From Clostridia bacterium (GTDB taxonomy: Bacteria > Bacillota > Clostridia > Christensenellales > Aristaeellaceae): a DNA stretch of 60,945 nt. The translations under genes and the position numbers were made by a program. The notes beneath the pieces were generated by a model, which worked only from the letters and a program-made list of their open reading frames with translations, made no database searches and was not told the DNA's origin. Shown here in pieces: positions 1 through 7,666 of the stretch. How positions within the stretch are numbered: the stretch's first letter is position 1; each line of letters opens with the position of its first letter. The stretch covers positions 1 through 60,945 of the forward strand of contig JAFXVR010000033.1 of the NCBI GenBank assembly GCA_017534885.1, written 5' to 3'.

Positions 1-12
1 GCATGATCGGCT

Positions 13-61
13 GCGATCCGGAGGCTGAACTCCGCTACGCTCCGTTCAGTCTCCGGATCGC
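13..61. repeat. Long imperfect palindrome at the window edge
   Basis: Two 18-base arms (13-30 and 44-61) pair at 17 of 18 positions around a 13-base loop. The arms begin GCGATCCGGAG, and the loop holds GCTACGC. There is no T-tract, so it is not a standard terminator. A second long palindrome with GCGTAGC in its loop lies at the other end of the window, so this may belong to a dispersed palindromic family. Confidence 0.6.
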
Positions 62-91
62 AAAAGCACCCTGCCCGCTGGGGCAAGGTGC
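62..91 (-). terminator. Intrinsic terminator downstream of manA
   Basis: On the minus strand an 11-base stem (GCACCTTGCCC with GGGCAGGGTGC, one mismatch) closes a CAGC loop and runs into TTTTG. It lies about 80 bases beyond the manA stop, the expected place for the end of the ROK-manA transcript. Confidence 0.75.
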
Positions 92-172
92 CGTAGAGTT
101 GCTTTGGATATTTCCCGTGTCTACTTGACAAGGGCGGATCAGGGGAGAGCGGCCTCTCTTCATCGCTTCTCT

Positions 173-1927
173 TCATTCCCGCACAAAGGCCTTGATCGTG
201 GCCATCCTGCCGCTTTTGCCGCAGTCGATGGGGCGGATGGTGTATGCGCCTGCCGCCGCGGGGACAATGAAGGTTTCGGCATAATGCACGGGGAAGGGGT
301 CAAAGGCGCCGGACGGGCTCTCGACCAGGGCTTCCCTGCCCTCCACCAGATTCAGCACATTCAGATTGCCCCGGGTGTCGTGGGCCACAGGCGCGTCAAA
401 CCAGTGCTGCCGGGTCTCAATGAACTCCAGAGGGTGCAATCCGGTGCGCTCCTCCTTCACATGGCCGTCCTCGCGGAGAGTTTGGGTGCGGTTCACCAGA
501 TTCGACATCACCCAGTCCGTGTCCCGGTCAAACTGGATATTGCGGAGGCCGTGCCCGATGTGCGTCGGACGCGGCCTGCCATCCAGACCCAGCCGCCCCC
601 AATCCCAGAGCTTGAAGGTGAAAATGTAGGGGGTGGCGCTGATTTCCAGCACCATGCAGTCCCTGCCGGAACAGTGGATCGTCCCGGCTGGGATCGAGAA
701 ATGGTCATGCTTATGGGCGGGGATGGCGTTGACGAAGCGCTCCGCGTCAAATTGCCCGGTGATCTGGCCTTCCGCCAGCGCGCGCCGGAGCTCCTCCCGG
801 TCCGTGCCGTTTCTGCAGCCCAGATAGACACAGGAATCCTCGCCCGCGTCCAGCAGATAATAGCTTTCGTCCTGGGTGTAATGCATGCCGAACCGATCCT
901 GGATGTATCCGGTCAGGGGATGCACCTGCAGGCTCAGATTGCCGCCCTGCATGGTGTCCAGCAGGTCAAACCGGATGGGGAACTCCGCGCCGAAACGGGC
1001 ATAGGTTCTGTCGCCCAGCAGCTCACGCGGGTGAGAGAATACCAGATCGATGGCCGGAATCTCCAGCACAATGCCGCCGACCTCCAGCAGCAGGCTGTTC
1101 TCCTCGGGCACGCAGTCAAAGCTCCAGGCGTAATTCTTTGCGTCCTCCGGCAGGCCGAACTTCTCCTTCATCCACTGGCCGCCCCAGACGCCGGGATCGA
1201 AATACGGCCTGAGCCGGAAGGGTCGCGCCACCGCCGTGTCCAGACCGCGGCGGAAGGCAGCTCCCGTCATCATCTTCGGCAGAGATTCATCGTTGGTGTC
1301 CAGCAGAAAATCGATGCGGCTGAAGAGCTCCCGCTTGTGCCGGTCCAGCACCCGCCAGTCAACAAAATACGCCCGCTTGTACTTCCGCAGGGGATCTTCG
1401 CTGAAATTGCTGTCCAGCCAGTTGGCGAGACGGCCGGAACGGAAGCGCAGCTGGATTTCCCACCGCGCCATGTCCGCGTAGACGAGCAGATCCGGCTGGC
1501 AGAGATAAGCCGCGCCGACGCCGAACACCAGTACGAGACCGCTGGCCCGGCTGATGGCTGCGCGCAGGGCCTCTGCCCTGTCCGGCTCAAAAAAATCCTC
1601 GATCCGGTGATGGGACATGACGCCGAAAACGCGGTCGTCGGTGAGATGATGGCGCAGCATGTTCAGCGCCTTTTCCCGGCTGATCTGCGCGTCAGCGGCG
1701 CAGAACACTACGTCGGGCGAGAGGAGCGCCTTCAGCTGCGCGAGTGTCTCCTCCTCCCATACGCCGTGATAGCAATCCACACACAGCACCGTTCGGCTGC
1801 CGCTCCGCGCCCGGATGGCCTCCCGGAGCTCCCGGCCGATGGCCTCCCAGCCCGCGCAGGCACAGGCTTGAGCGTCTGTTTGTACATGGATATGGGGGTG
1901 CGGGTCATAATTGCTCTGAAAGCGCAT
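173..1927 (-). CDS. manA: Class I mannose-6-phosphate isomerase with N-terminal kinase-like domain
   Basis: Interconverts mannose-6-phosphate and fructose-6-phosphate in the cytoplasm. The type I isomerase cupin occupies roughly residues 240-584. The metal-binding pattern is visible: LQVHP near 333-337, DESYYLLDAG near 352 and IPAGTIHCSG near 411-420. At 584 residues it is far longer than the usual 320-400. The extra N-terminal 230 residues resemble a nucleoside/uridine-kinase-like domain, but I see no intact P-loop GxxGxGK, so that half may be regulatory. The start has a GAGG site seven bases upstream. It lies 3 bp after the ROK kinase gene, so the two are one operon, consistent with mannose or fructose use. 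The isomerase call is firm; the N-terminal role is inference. Confidence 0.85.
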   Translation of the reverse strand: MRFQSNYDPHPHIHVQTDAQACACAGWEAIGRELREAIRARSGSRTVLCVDCYHGVWEEETLAQLKALLSPDVVFCAADAQISREKALNMLRHHLTDDRVFGVMSHHRIEDFFEPDRAEALRAAISRASGLVLVFGVGAAYLCQPDLLVYADMARWEIQLRFRSGRLANWLDSNFSEDPLRKYKRAYFVDWRVLDRHKRELFSRIDFLLDTNDESLPKMMTGAAFRRGLDTAVARPFRLRPYFDPGVWGGQWMKEKFGLPEDAKNYAWSFDCVPEENSLLLEVGGIVLEIPAIDLVFSHPRELLGDRTYARFGAEFPIRFDLLDTMQGGNLSLQVHPLTGYIQDRFGMHYTQDESYYLLDAGEDSCVYLGCRNGTDREELRRALAEGQITGQFDAERFVNAIPAHKHDHFSIPAGTIHCSGRDCMVLEISATPYIFTFKLWDWGRLGLDGRPRPTHIGHGLRNIQFDRDTDWVMSNLVNRTQTLREDGHVKEERTGLHPLEFIETRQHWFDAPVAHDTRGNLNVLNLVEGREALVESPSGAFDPFPVHYAETFIVPAAAGAYTIRPIDCGKSGRMATIKAFVRE

Positions 1928-1930
1928 GGT

Positions 1931-2851
1931 CTACCTCTTTTCAAACAGGCTGGAGAGCCCCAGCGCCACCGAGGCCTCGGGATTTTCAGCGGCCCTGACC
2001 TGCACGCGGCCCCAGGGCATCCAGGCGTACTGATCCAGATGCTCCTGAATGGCCGTTTGCAGCGCGGCAATATGGGAAGCGCCTCCGCTGAGGATCAGCA
2101 GCTCAGGCTCATAGGCGTGCACCAGATTGACCGCGCCGGTGCACAGGGCGCGGCAGGCGTTCCGGAAGACGTCCAAGCACACCGCGTCGCCTGCTTCACA
2201 CCCCGCGGCCAGAGCCCGGTAATCCACCCGCTCCGCATTCCGCAGGACGCTCTGCGCAAAACCCGGATGCTCCCGCGCAAGACCGGGCAGAGCCCAGGTG
2301 CCGGCATAGGCTTCCAGACAGCCTGTATTGCCGCAGGTGCATTGCCGCGGCCGGTCGTGGGCAATGGCGATATGCCCGCCTAAGATGCCTGTGGCGCCTC
2401 TCTTTCCCATCAGCAGACGCCCATGCGCATAGACCGCCGTGCCTATGCCGGTGCCCACCATGAGCAGCGCAGCGCTGTCAAAGCCCTGCCCAGCGCCGTA
2501 GGTCATCTCACCGCAGAGAGCTGCCGCGGCGTCGTTGATCAGGATCAGCTCCAGGCCGAAGCGCTCCCTGGCCCAGCGGACAAGATCGATCTCTCCCGCG
2601 TCCGTGTACTTGTCGTTGATGCAAAGCACCCGCTGGCTGCGCATGTCCACAATGCCGGGGTACGCAAACCCAATGCCTTTGCATCTGGACAGCCCGGCCA
2701 TGCCGCGGGCCTGCGCTTCAACGGTTTCCAGCACCGCCCGCATGGAAAGCTCATGGCTGATGCCGAAGACCCTGAGCTCCTGCACACAGCCGGCGTCCAC
2801 AATGGCCAGCTTGATCCTGGAACCGCCCAGATCAATGCCAAGTATCTTCAT
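1931..2851 (-). CDS. ROK-family sugar kinase (glucokinase/fructokinase-like)
   Basis: ATP-dependent hexose kinase of the ROK family, 306 residues, the usual size. The N-terminal phosphate-binding motif DLGGSRIK is at residues 6-13. The family zinc-binding pattern CTCGNTGCLE lies near 170-180, preceded by GHIAIAHD with the conserved His. No N-terminal helix-turn-helix is present, so it is the enzyme form rather than a ROK repressor. It is the first gene of the pair with manA, which suggests phosphorylation of mannose, fructose or glucose; the exact sugar cannot be read from the sequence. The SD is weak (GGAG, spacing 8). Confidence 0.88.
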   Translation of the reverse strand: MKILGIDLGGSRIKLAIVDAGCVQELRVFGISHELSMRAVLETVEAQARGMAGLSRCKGIGFAYPGIVDMRSQRVLCINDKYTDAGEIDLVRWARERFGLELILINDAAAALCGEMTYGAGQGFDSAALLMVGTGIGTAVYAHGRLLMGKRGATGILGGHIAIAHDRPRQCTCGNTGCLEAYAGTWALPGLAREHPGFAQSVLRNAERVDYRALAAGCEAGDAVCLDVFRNACRALCTGAVNLVHAYEPELLILSGGASHIAALQTAIQEHLDQYAWMPWGRVQVRAAENPEASVALGLSSLFEKR

Positions 2852-2921
2852 AGGTTATTCTCCGCAGATGTGAAAATGACTGCTGCCCGACCTGCACCGG
2901 CAGAGCAGGGAAGGCGAATCC

Positions 2922-2943
2922 GGTATGAGGATGGTATGAGGAT
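2922..2943. repeat. Tandem 11-bp direct repeat upstream of the ROK kinase
   Basis: GGTATGAGGAT is repeated exactly twice head to tail, 70-90 bases upstream of the ROK kinase start. It could be a pair of regulator half-sites. The rest of the interval 2852-3056 shows no ORF with a ribosome-binding site. Confidence 0.5.
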
Positions 2944-3056
2944 AGAAGAAGGATTGTCTGATCTCGGCTTTGATTATCCTGCGGGGATGGGGAAATGTCA
3001 AGGGGGGAAAGTCGGCAGTTCAGGCTGAGCCTCTCTGCACCCAGTCTGTCGGCATA

Positions 3057-3085
3057 TTGAAAAAGAAGCGCAAATTCGCTACAAT
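3057..3085 (+). promoter_or_regulatory. Sigma-A promoter for the 3146 lipoprotein gene
   Basis: TTGAAA (3057-3062), 17-base spacer, TACAAT (3080-3085). Transcription would start about 50 bases before the ATG at 3146. Confidence 0.7.
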
Positions 3086-3145
3086 AAAACCTGACCCACG
3101 GAAAACGACCCCCATAACCACCCTGCTGAAAGGAAAGATGTTCCT

Positions 3146-4261
3146 ATGCGTAAGCGACTCCTGATTAACCTGATCGTGCTGGCCCTGCTGCTCACCGGCT
3201 GCGCCCTTTCTGAAGAATGGAAGCCTTACGAGCTGCCGGAGCATGCGGTTGACGCATATTTCCTGACAGACCGCGACCGGCTGGTCACGGCAAGGGATGA
3301 CAACTACCGGATTGCGTATTTGCTTTGGTATCGGGACGGGGCGCTGCTGCGGGAGACAGCGTTCGAGAAGGTCATGGGTCAGAGAATCCATCCGCTGAAA
3401 ATCGAAGATGATCAGTGCTTCTTTTTGGTCGAGCGCACCGTCTATGCAGACCCGGACGACATGAAAGGTCAGATTCATCTGACGCTTTACCGTTGGGGAG
3501 AAGCGGGTCTTTTGGTTTGCCGGGAATGGCAGTTTGAGGACGGGAGCATCGCCGGTAGTTTGCGCCACGGCTTTATGGTCATGGTCAAAGATGAGTCGTC
3601 ATGCGCGTCGCTGACCCTGTATGACTGGCGCGGCGACCCGCTGTGGGGGCCGGAAACCTTTACCCCAGACGCTTCGCAAAGCTCACTGCGCTTCCTTATT
3701 GGGAATGGAAAGGGCGACTGGGCTGTTGATTTCTACGGCAAATCACTAAAGACCACGCAGCCCTGTACCTGGCTGTTCACGAATCATCAGCGGACGGGCG
3801 AGATCAGGGAGAAGCTGAGCAACAGCATGCTCCCCAGCGGAAAGATTCCAGTCCGCAAGAAGCTGGAGGATACCAACTATTCCCCTGTGCGGCTGACCAT
3901 TTTCAGCCCGGAGGGGCAGCGCCTCTGTTCCGCCACGCTCCACGCAGACAGGCTGGTGCTGTCGATCATGATCATCCGGGAGAACGATGACGGCAGCTAT
4001 GAAGTGTACGGCTCTGCTGTGGCGAATTCCCGCAGAACCTACCTGATCTGGCACATTAGCACGGACGCGCAGCTGCACCAAACCGCGCTGGACGTCCGGA
4101 GTTTGAACCATTACCGGGACTACGGCGCGTATTTGGTTCCCCAGCCCAACGGGACAATATGGGTGTTTGTAAATGATCTGGACACTTTCAGCCATCCACC
4201 GGTGCTGATTCCCTTTGATGTGCTGCCAACGGCAAGTGCCCATGGAATCAGGCTTGAGTGA
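3146..4261 (+). CDS. Predicted lipoprotein of unknown function
   Basis: I do not recognise a family. The N-terminus is a textbook lipoprotein signal: MRKR, a hydrophobic stretch and the lipobox LLTGC with Cys19, so the mature protein should be anchored outside the membrane. The remaining 350 residues are mixed and hydrophilic with repeated short beta-strand-like segments (for example LTLYRWGEAG, SLTLYDWRGD, VRLTIFSPEG), which is compatible with a beta-propeller or beta-sandwich fold. No enzyme motif is visible. It has its own promoter 60 bases upstream and is followed by a separate promoter for the glycosyltransferase, so it is probably monocistronic. Confidence 0.8.
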   Translation: MRKRLLINLIVLALLLTGCALSEEWKPYELPEHAVDAYFLTDRDRLVTARDDNYRIAYLLWYRDGALLRETAFEKVMGQRIHPLKIEDDQCFFLVERTVYADPDDMKGQIHLTLYRWGEAGLLVCREWQFEDGSIAGSLRHGFMVMVKDESSCASLTLYDWRGDPLWGPETFTPDASQSSLRFLIGNGKGDWAVDFYGKSLKTTQPCTWLFTNHQRTGEIREKLSNSMLPSGKIPVRKKLEDTNYSPVRLTIFSPEGQRLCSATLHADRLVLSIMIIRENDDGSYEVYGSAVANSRRTYLIWHISTDAQLHQTALDVRSLNHYRDYGAYLVPQPNGTIWVFVNDLDTFSHPPVLIPFDVLPTASAHGIRLE

Positions 4262-4289
4262 GGGGATACCCCGGCTCCCTTTTTTCCGC

Positions 4290-4318
4290 TTTACTGCGGC
4301 GCACATCAATGGTACAAT
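4290..4318 (+). promoter_or_regulatory. Sigma-A promoter for the glycosyltransferase gene
   Basis: TTTACT (4290-4295), 17-base spacer, TACAAT (4313-4318). It lies 113 bases before the chosen ATG at 4431. A GGGGATACCCC hairpin followed by a C/T-rich stretch just upstream (near 4262-4285) may end the preceding transcript. Confidence 0.65.
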
Positions 4319-4430
4319 GAATCAGGCAGAGTGAAACCTGCCATATGGGACGGCGGACGGGCCAACAGAGCCCGCGCCGGGTTCAGCGCTTTTGCAGGAA
4401 GGGGGCTTGGGGAGACTTCCCCAAACCGTG

Positions 4431-6059
4431 ATGAATATTCGCAACGCAATCGACAAATGGCGGCAGGTGAAGCCCTATGGCGCGGCGTATCTGGCGCGGC
4501 GGGCCAGGGAGAAACTCACAGAGTGCTGCCTGCATCTCTATGACCGGCGCTGGCGGGCGGCCCGCCCGGGCGAAAGCGAACTGGCGCGGCAGCGGGCGAA
4601 CCAGCCGGAGGCCGGCCTGATCAGCATCGCGGTGCCGGTGTACAATACCGATCCCCGGATGCTGGAGGAGATGCTGGAGTCCTTCCTAAGCCAGACTTAC
4701 GCGAACTGGGAGGCCTGCCTCTACGACGCTTCCATAAACGAGGATACGCGGGAGGTGCTCCGGAAGTACAGCGAGCGGGATCCGCGGATCCGGGTGACCT
4801 TCAGCGAGCGGAACGACGGCATCTCAGGCAACACCAACCACGCCTTTGCCATGGCCCGAGGGGCGTGGACAGCCCTGTGCGACCATGACGACCTGTACAC
4901 CCCGGACGCGCTCTGGCGGCTGGCTGAGCGCATTGCCGCGGACGCGCCGGACGTGCTGTACACGGACGAGGATCGCATCACCGAAAACAGCGCTTATGTG
5001 ACCGAGCCCCACTATAAACCGGACTTCTGCCCGGACAACCTGCGCTCTTCAAACTATATCTGCCATCTGGTCTGCGTGCGCACCGCGCTGCTGAGGAAGA
5101 TCGGGGGCGAGCGCGGCAGCTTTGACGGTTCGCAGGATCACGATCTGGTGCTGCGCTGCATGGAGGAGACTGACAGATTCTGCCACATCCCCGAGGTCTG
5201 CTACCACTGGCGCATTGTGCGTTCATCCGAGAGCCATCAGCACCTGGATCGCTGCCTTCAGGCTGCCTGTGCGGCCACGGCGGAGCACATGGCGAGGATC
5301 GGCTTTCCGGGGGAGGCCGTCATGGAGCGCTCGGTGGAACGGCTTCGCTATGCCCTCCCGGCGGAGAGGACAGTGGCGGTGATCCTCCTGCGGCATCCGG
5401 ACGGAGACGAAGCGGGGCTTCGAGAGAGCCTTTCAGAATATGGCTGGGCGGACAGCGTCACGGCCATTTCACCCGAACCCGGCGCTCTGGCGGAAGCCGC
5501 GCAGGGCATTCAGGCAGAGTTCACGCTGGTGCTGGATACCCGCCTGAAGCTGACGGACAGGAGCTTTGCGGATGAACTGCTGATGTACGCCCAGCGGCCG
5601 GACGTGGGAGCGGTCACGCCGGTGATCGCGGACAGGCGGAAACGCATCATCCACGCGGGATACGCGGTGGACGGGGACGGCGGCTGCCACGGCCGGAACC
5701 GGGGCATGCGCTGCGGCGCGGGCGGCACGTACCTGATGGCCTTCAAGTCCCACAATGTGACGGCGGTCAGCGCCCTCTGCCTGATGGCCCGGACGGAAGC
5801 GCTGCGCAGCCTGGAAGCGGACTGGCAGGGCATCGGCGCGGCGGTGGAGGGTTGGTGCCTGGCCATGCAGCAGCGGGGCTTCCGGCACGTATTCACCCCC
5901 CACGCCAGGGCGGTGATGACAGCGCCTGATCAGGATATCCCGCCATGCGCGGCAGATCAGCGCCGTCTGAAGACCCTGCTGCCGGAGGGCTGGCATGATC
6001 CCTGCTGGAACAGGCATCTGGATATTCAGAAAACGGACTTCAGCGAGAACAGGGGATAG
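4431..6059 (+). CDS. Two-domain family 2 glycosyltransferase
   Basis: Transfers a sugar from a nucleotide sugar, probably to a surface polysaccharide. The GT-A domain starts near residue 63 (ISIAVPVYN) and contains the DHDD metal-binding motif near 150 and a TDEDR segment near 182. A second, weaker GT2-like half follows (about 330-520, with VGAVTPVIADRRKRIIHAG), as in O-antigen or rhamnan-type transferases. There are no membrane segments. I chose ATG 4431 over an upstream TTG at 4392 because the protein then begins MNIRNAIDKW, which fits the family. A beta-lactamase-like gene follows after 4 bp. The acceptor is unknown. Confidence 0.8.
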   Translation: MNIRNAIDKWRQVKPYGAAYLARRAREKLTECCLHLYDRRWRAARPGESELARQRANQPEAGLISIAVPVYNTDPRMLEEMLESFLSQTYANWEACLYDASINEDTREVLRKYSERDPRIRVTFSERNDGISGNTNHAFAMARGAWTALCDHDDLYTPDALWRLAERIAADAPDVLYTDEDRITENSAYVTEPHYKPDFCPDNLRSSNYICHLVCVRTALLRKIGGERGSFDGSQDHDLVLRCMEETDRFCHIPEVCYHWRIVRSSESHQHLDRCLQAACAATAEHMARIGFPGEAVMERSVERLRYALPAERTVAVILLRHPDGDEAGLRESLSEYGWADSVTAISPEPGALAEAAQGIQAEFTLVLDTRLKLTDRSFADELLMYAQRPDVGAVTPVIADRRKRIIHAGYAVDGDGGCHGRNRGMRCGAGGTYLMAFKSHNVTAVSALCLMARTEALRSLEADWQGIGAAVEGWCLAMQQRGFRHVFTPHARAVMTAPDQDIPPCAADQRRLKTLLPEGWHDPCWNRHLDIQKTDFSENRG

Positions 6060-6063
6060 AAAG

Positions 6064-6825
6064 ATGGATCAGCGGAAAATGATGGAGATGGCCGGGGCGC
6101 TGCCCGGGCGGGTCGGGCTGTATGTGCACGATCTGGGCACGGGGGAGAAGGTCTGCTTTCAGGAGAGGCTGCCGGTAGGCGCGGCCAGCGTGATCAAGCT
6201 GACGATCATGGCCGAGGCCTTCCGCCAGCGGGAAGCCGGGATGCTTGACTTCTCGGAGGAAATCGCCATCCGTCAGGAAGACAAAAAGCCTTCCTGCGGG
6301 GCGCTGAACTACCTGCACACCGGGCTGAAGGTGCAGCTGGGCGATCTGGTGACGCTGATGATCATCCTCAGCGACAACACCGCCACCAATCTGCTGATCG
6401 ACAGGCTCGGGATCGGAAACATCAATCGGCTCATCGTGGGGCTGGGGCTGACGGGCACCCGGCTGCAGCGCAAGCTCTATGAGCCGGAGCTGTCCCGCCA
6501 GGGCATCCAGAACTATGTGACCGCCGGGGACGCCGGGCGGATGATGGAACTGCTGCTGCGGGGCGAAGTGGTGAGCGAGGCCGCCTCAAGGGAAATGGTG
6601 GCGATCCTCCTGAACCAGCGCCTCAACGGAAAAATGCCCTTCTTCCTCCACAGCCGGGGCATCAAAACAGCCCACAAAACCGGGGAGGACGACGGCATCA
6701 CCCACGACGTGGGCATCATCTTCACAGAGAACCCTGTGATCTTCTGTTTTGTCAGCGAGAAAACCGATGTGCCTCTGGCCGAGCGCACCCTGCAGGAGCT
6801 GGCCGCCATGGCCGCGGGGGTCTGA
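6064..6825 (+). CDS. Class A beta-lactamase-like serine hydrolase, apparently cytoplasmic
   Basis: 253 residues of the class A beta-lactamase / penicillin-binding fold. Active-site motifs are in order: SVIK at 42-45 (nucleophile Ser42), SDN at 103-105, EPELS at 140-144 (the omega-loop Glu equivalent to E166) and KTG at 205-207. Two things are odd. There is no signal peptide, since the protein starts MDQRKMMEM. The omega-loop Asn (N170 in TEM numbering) is Ser. This subfamily is widespread in Firmicutes and often not shown to hydrolyse beta-lactams, so I would not call it a resistance gene. It lies 4 bp after the glycosyltransferase, with ATG 6064 preceded by AGAAAG. It may instead act as an esterase or peptidase. 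Confidence 0.8.
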   Translation: MDQRKMMEMAGALPGRVGLYVHDLGTGEKVCFQERLPVGAASVIKLTIMAEAFRQREAGMLDFSEEIAIRQEDKKPSCGALNYLHTGLKVQLGDLVTLMIILSDNTATNLLIDRLGIGNINRLIVGLGLTGTRLQRKLYEPELSRQGIQNYVTAGDAGRMMELLLRGEVVSEAASREMVAILLNQRLNGKMPFFLHSRGIKTAHKTGEDDGITHDVGIIFTENPVIFCFVSEKTDVPLAERTLQELAAMAAGV

Positions 6826-6842
6826 GCGGGCCGGCGGCTGTG

Positions 6843-7553
6843 TCAGGCGTCGGCGCTGTCTTCTGAGGACAGGTCGTCCGCTGTCGGCGCTTTGTCGGGA
6901 AGGGCTTCCATTACAAAGATGCCGAAGTGAATCGGCAGGCCCTGTGCGGCGAACATCCGCTCATGCTCGCTGACATAGTTAGGCTGAAAGCCGGAGGCGT
7001 GGAGATCGTCCGTGAGGAAGCGCGGGCGGAAACCCTCCTGGGCGAAGTAGCGCAGGGAATCCCGGAACAGGTCATTATCGTCCGTTTTGAACCAGATCTC
7101 CGCTCCCGGGCGCAGGAAATCCCGGTACTGCCTGAGCTGCCGGGGATGGGTCAGCCGCCGCTTGTGGTGCCGCCGCCTGGGCCAGGGATTGCAGAAGCGG
7201 ATGTAGATGCGCTCAACGCCGTCCTCCGGCGCGAAGAAATGCTGAATGTACTCGATGTCCAGGCGGGTGAGGAGGGTGTTGCGCACCTCCTGATCCCCCC
7301 AGGCCCGGGCGATGTTGCGCCTCGCGTCCCCCAGCACGTCCGGAGAGATGTCCACAGCGATGTAATTGACCTCCGGATGCTCCCGCACCATCAGGGCCGT
7401 GGCCACACCTTTGCCGCAGCCGAGCTCGATGTGCAGGGGCTGATCCGCGTCAAAATGGGCGCGCCACTGCCCCCGCAGGGTTTCAGGCGCGTCCACATAC
7501 CAGGGACAGGCGGCCAGTTCCGGCCTGGCCCATTTTTTCTTGCGCATGTGCAT
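6843..7553 (-). CDS. trmB: tRNA (guanine-N7)-methyltransferase TrmB
   Basis: Methylates N7 of G46 in tRNA using S-adenosylmethionine. The N-terminus MHMRKKKWARPEL is the family signature. The SAM-binding loop IELGCGKG lies near residue 39. The substrate/active-site block IRFCNPWPRRRHHKRRL follows near 120, with FKTDDNDLF beyond it. I start it at 7553 because GGAGG sits nine bases upstream of that ATG; an in-frame ATG 42 bases earlier gives a non-family extension. The final 15 residues are acidic and variable. It is convergent with the beta-lactamase-like gene, with an 18-bp gap. Confidence 0.92.
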   Translation of the reverse strand: MHMRKKKWARPELAACPWYVDAPETLRGQWRAHFDADQPLHIELGCGKGVATALMVREHPEVNYIAVDISPDVLGDARRNIARAWGDQEVRNTLLTRLDIEYIQHFFAPEDGVERIYIRFCNPWPRRRHHKRRLTHPRQLRQYRDFLRPGAEIWFKTDDNDLFRDSLRYFAQEGFRPRFLTDDLHASGFQPNYVSEHERMFAAQGLPIHFGIFVMEALPDKAPTADDLSSEDSADA

Positions 7554-7623
7554 GGGGGAGAACCTCCGGGTGAAGCCGGGGAGAAGGCCTGTCATCAGGC
7601 GCTGTCTCCCCGTATCTGGAATG

Positions 7624-7649
7624 AAAACCCCCGGCAGGGCAGCCGGGGG
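7624..7649 (-). terminator. Intrinsic terminator after the PpiC foldase gene
   Basis: On the minus strand GCCGGGGG... no: the 8-base stem is GCCCCCGG-side paired across 7628-7635 and 7642-7649 (CCCCCGGC with GCCGGGGG on the plus strand), with a 6-base loop and then TTTT on the minus strand. It lies 18 bases past the stop at 7667 and separates the foldase from trmB. Confidence 0.8.
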
Positions 7650-7666
7650 CGGTGATGGCTTATTGT

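Noticed and set aside
104..2383. 759-aa plus-strand frame over manA and the ROK kinase
   Set aside because: Both minus-strand genes have intact catalytic motifs and an operon layout. The plus frame has neither a ribosome-binding site nor a domain.
6064..6825. Antibiotic-resistance beta-lactamase
   Set aside because: There is no signal peptide and the omega-loop Asn is changed; the fold alone does not justify a resistance label.
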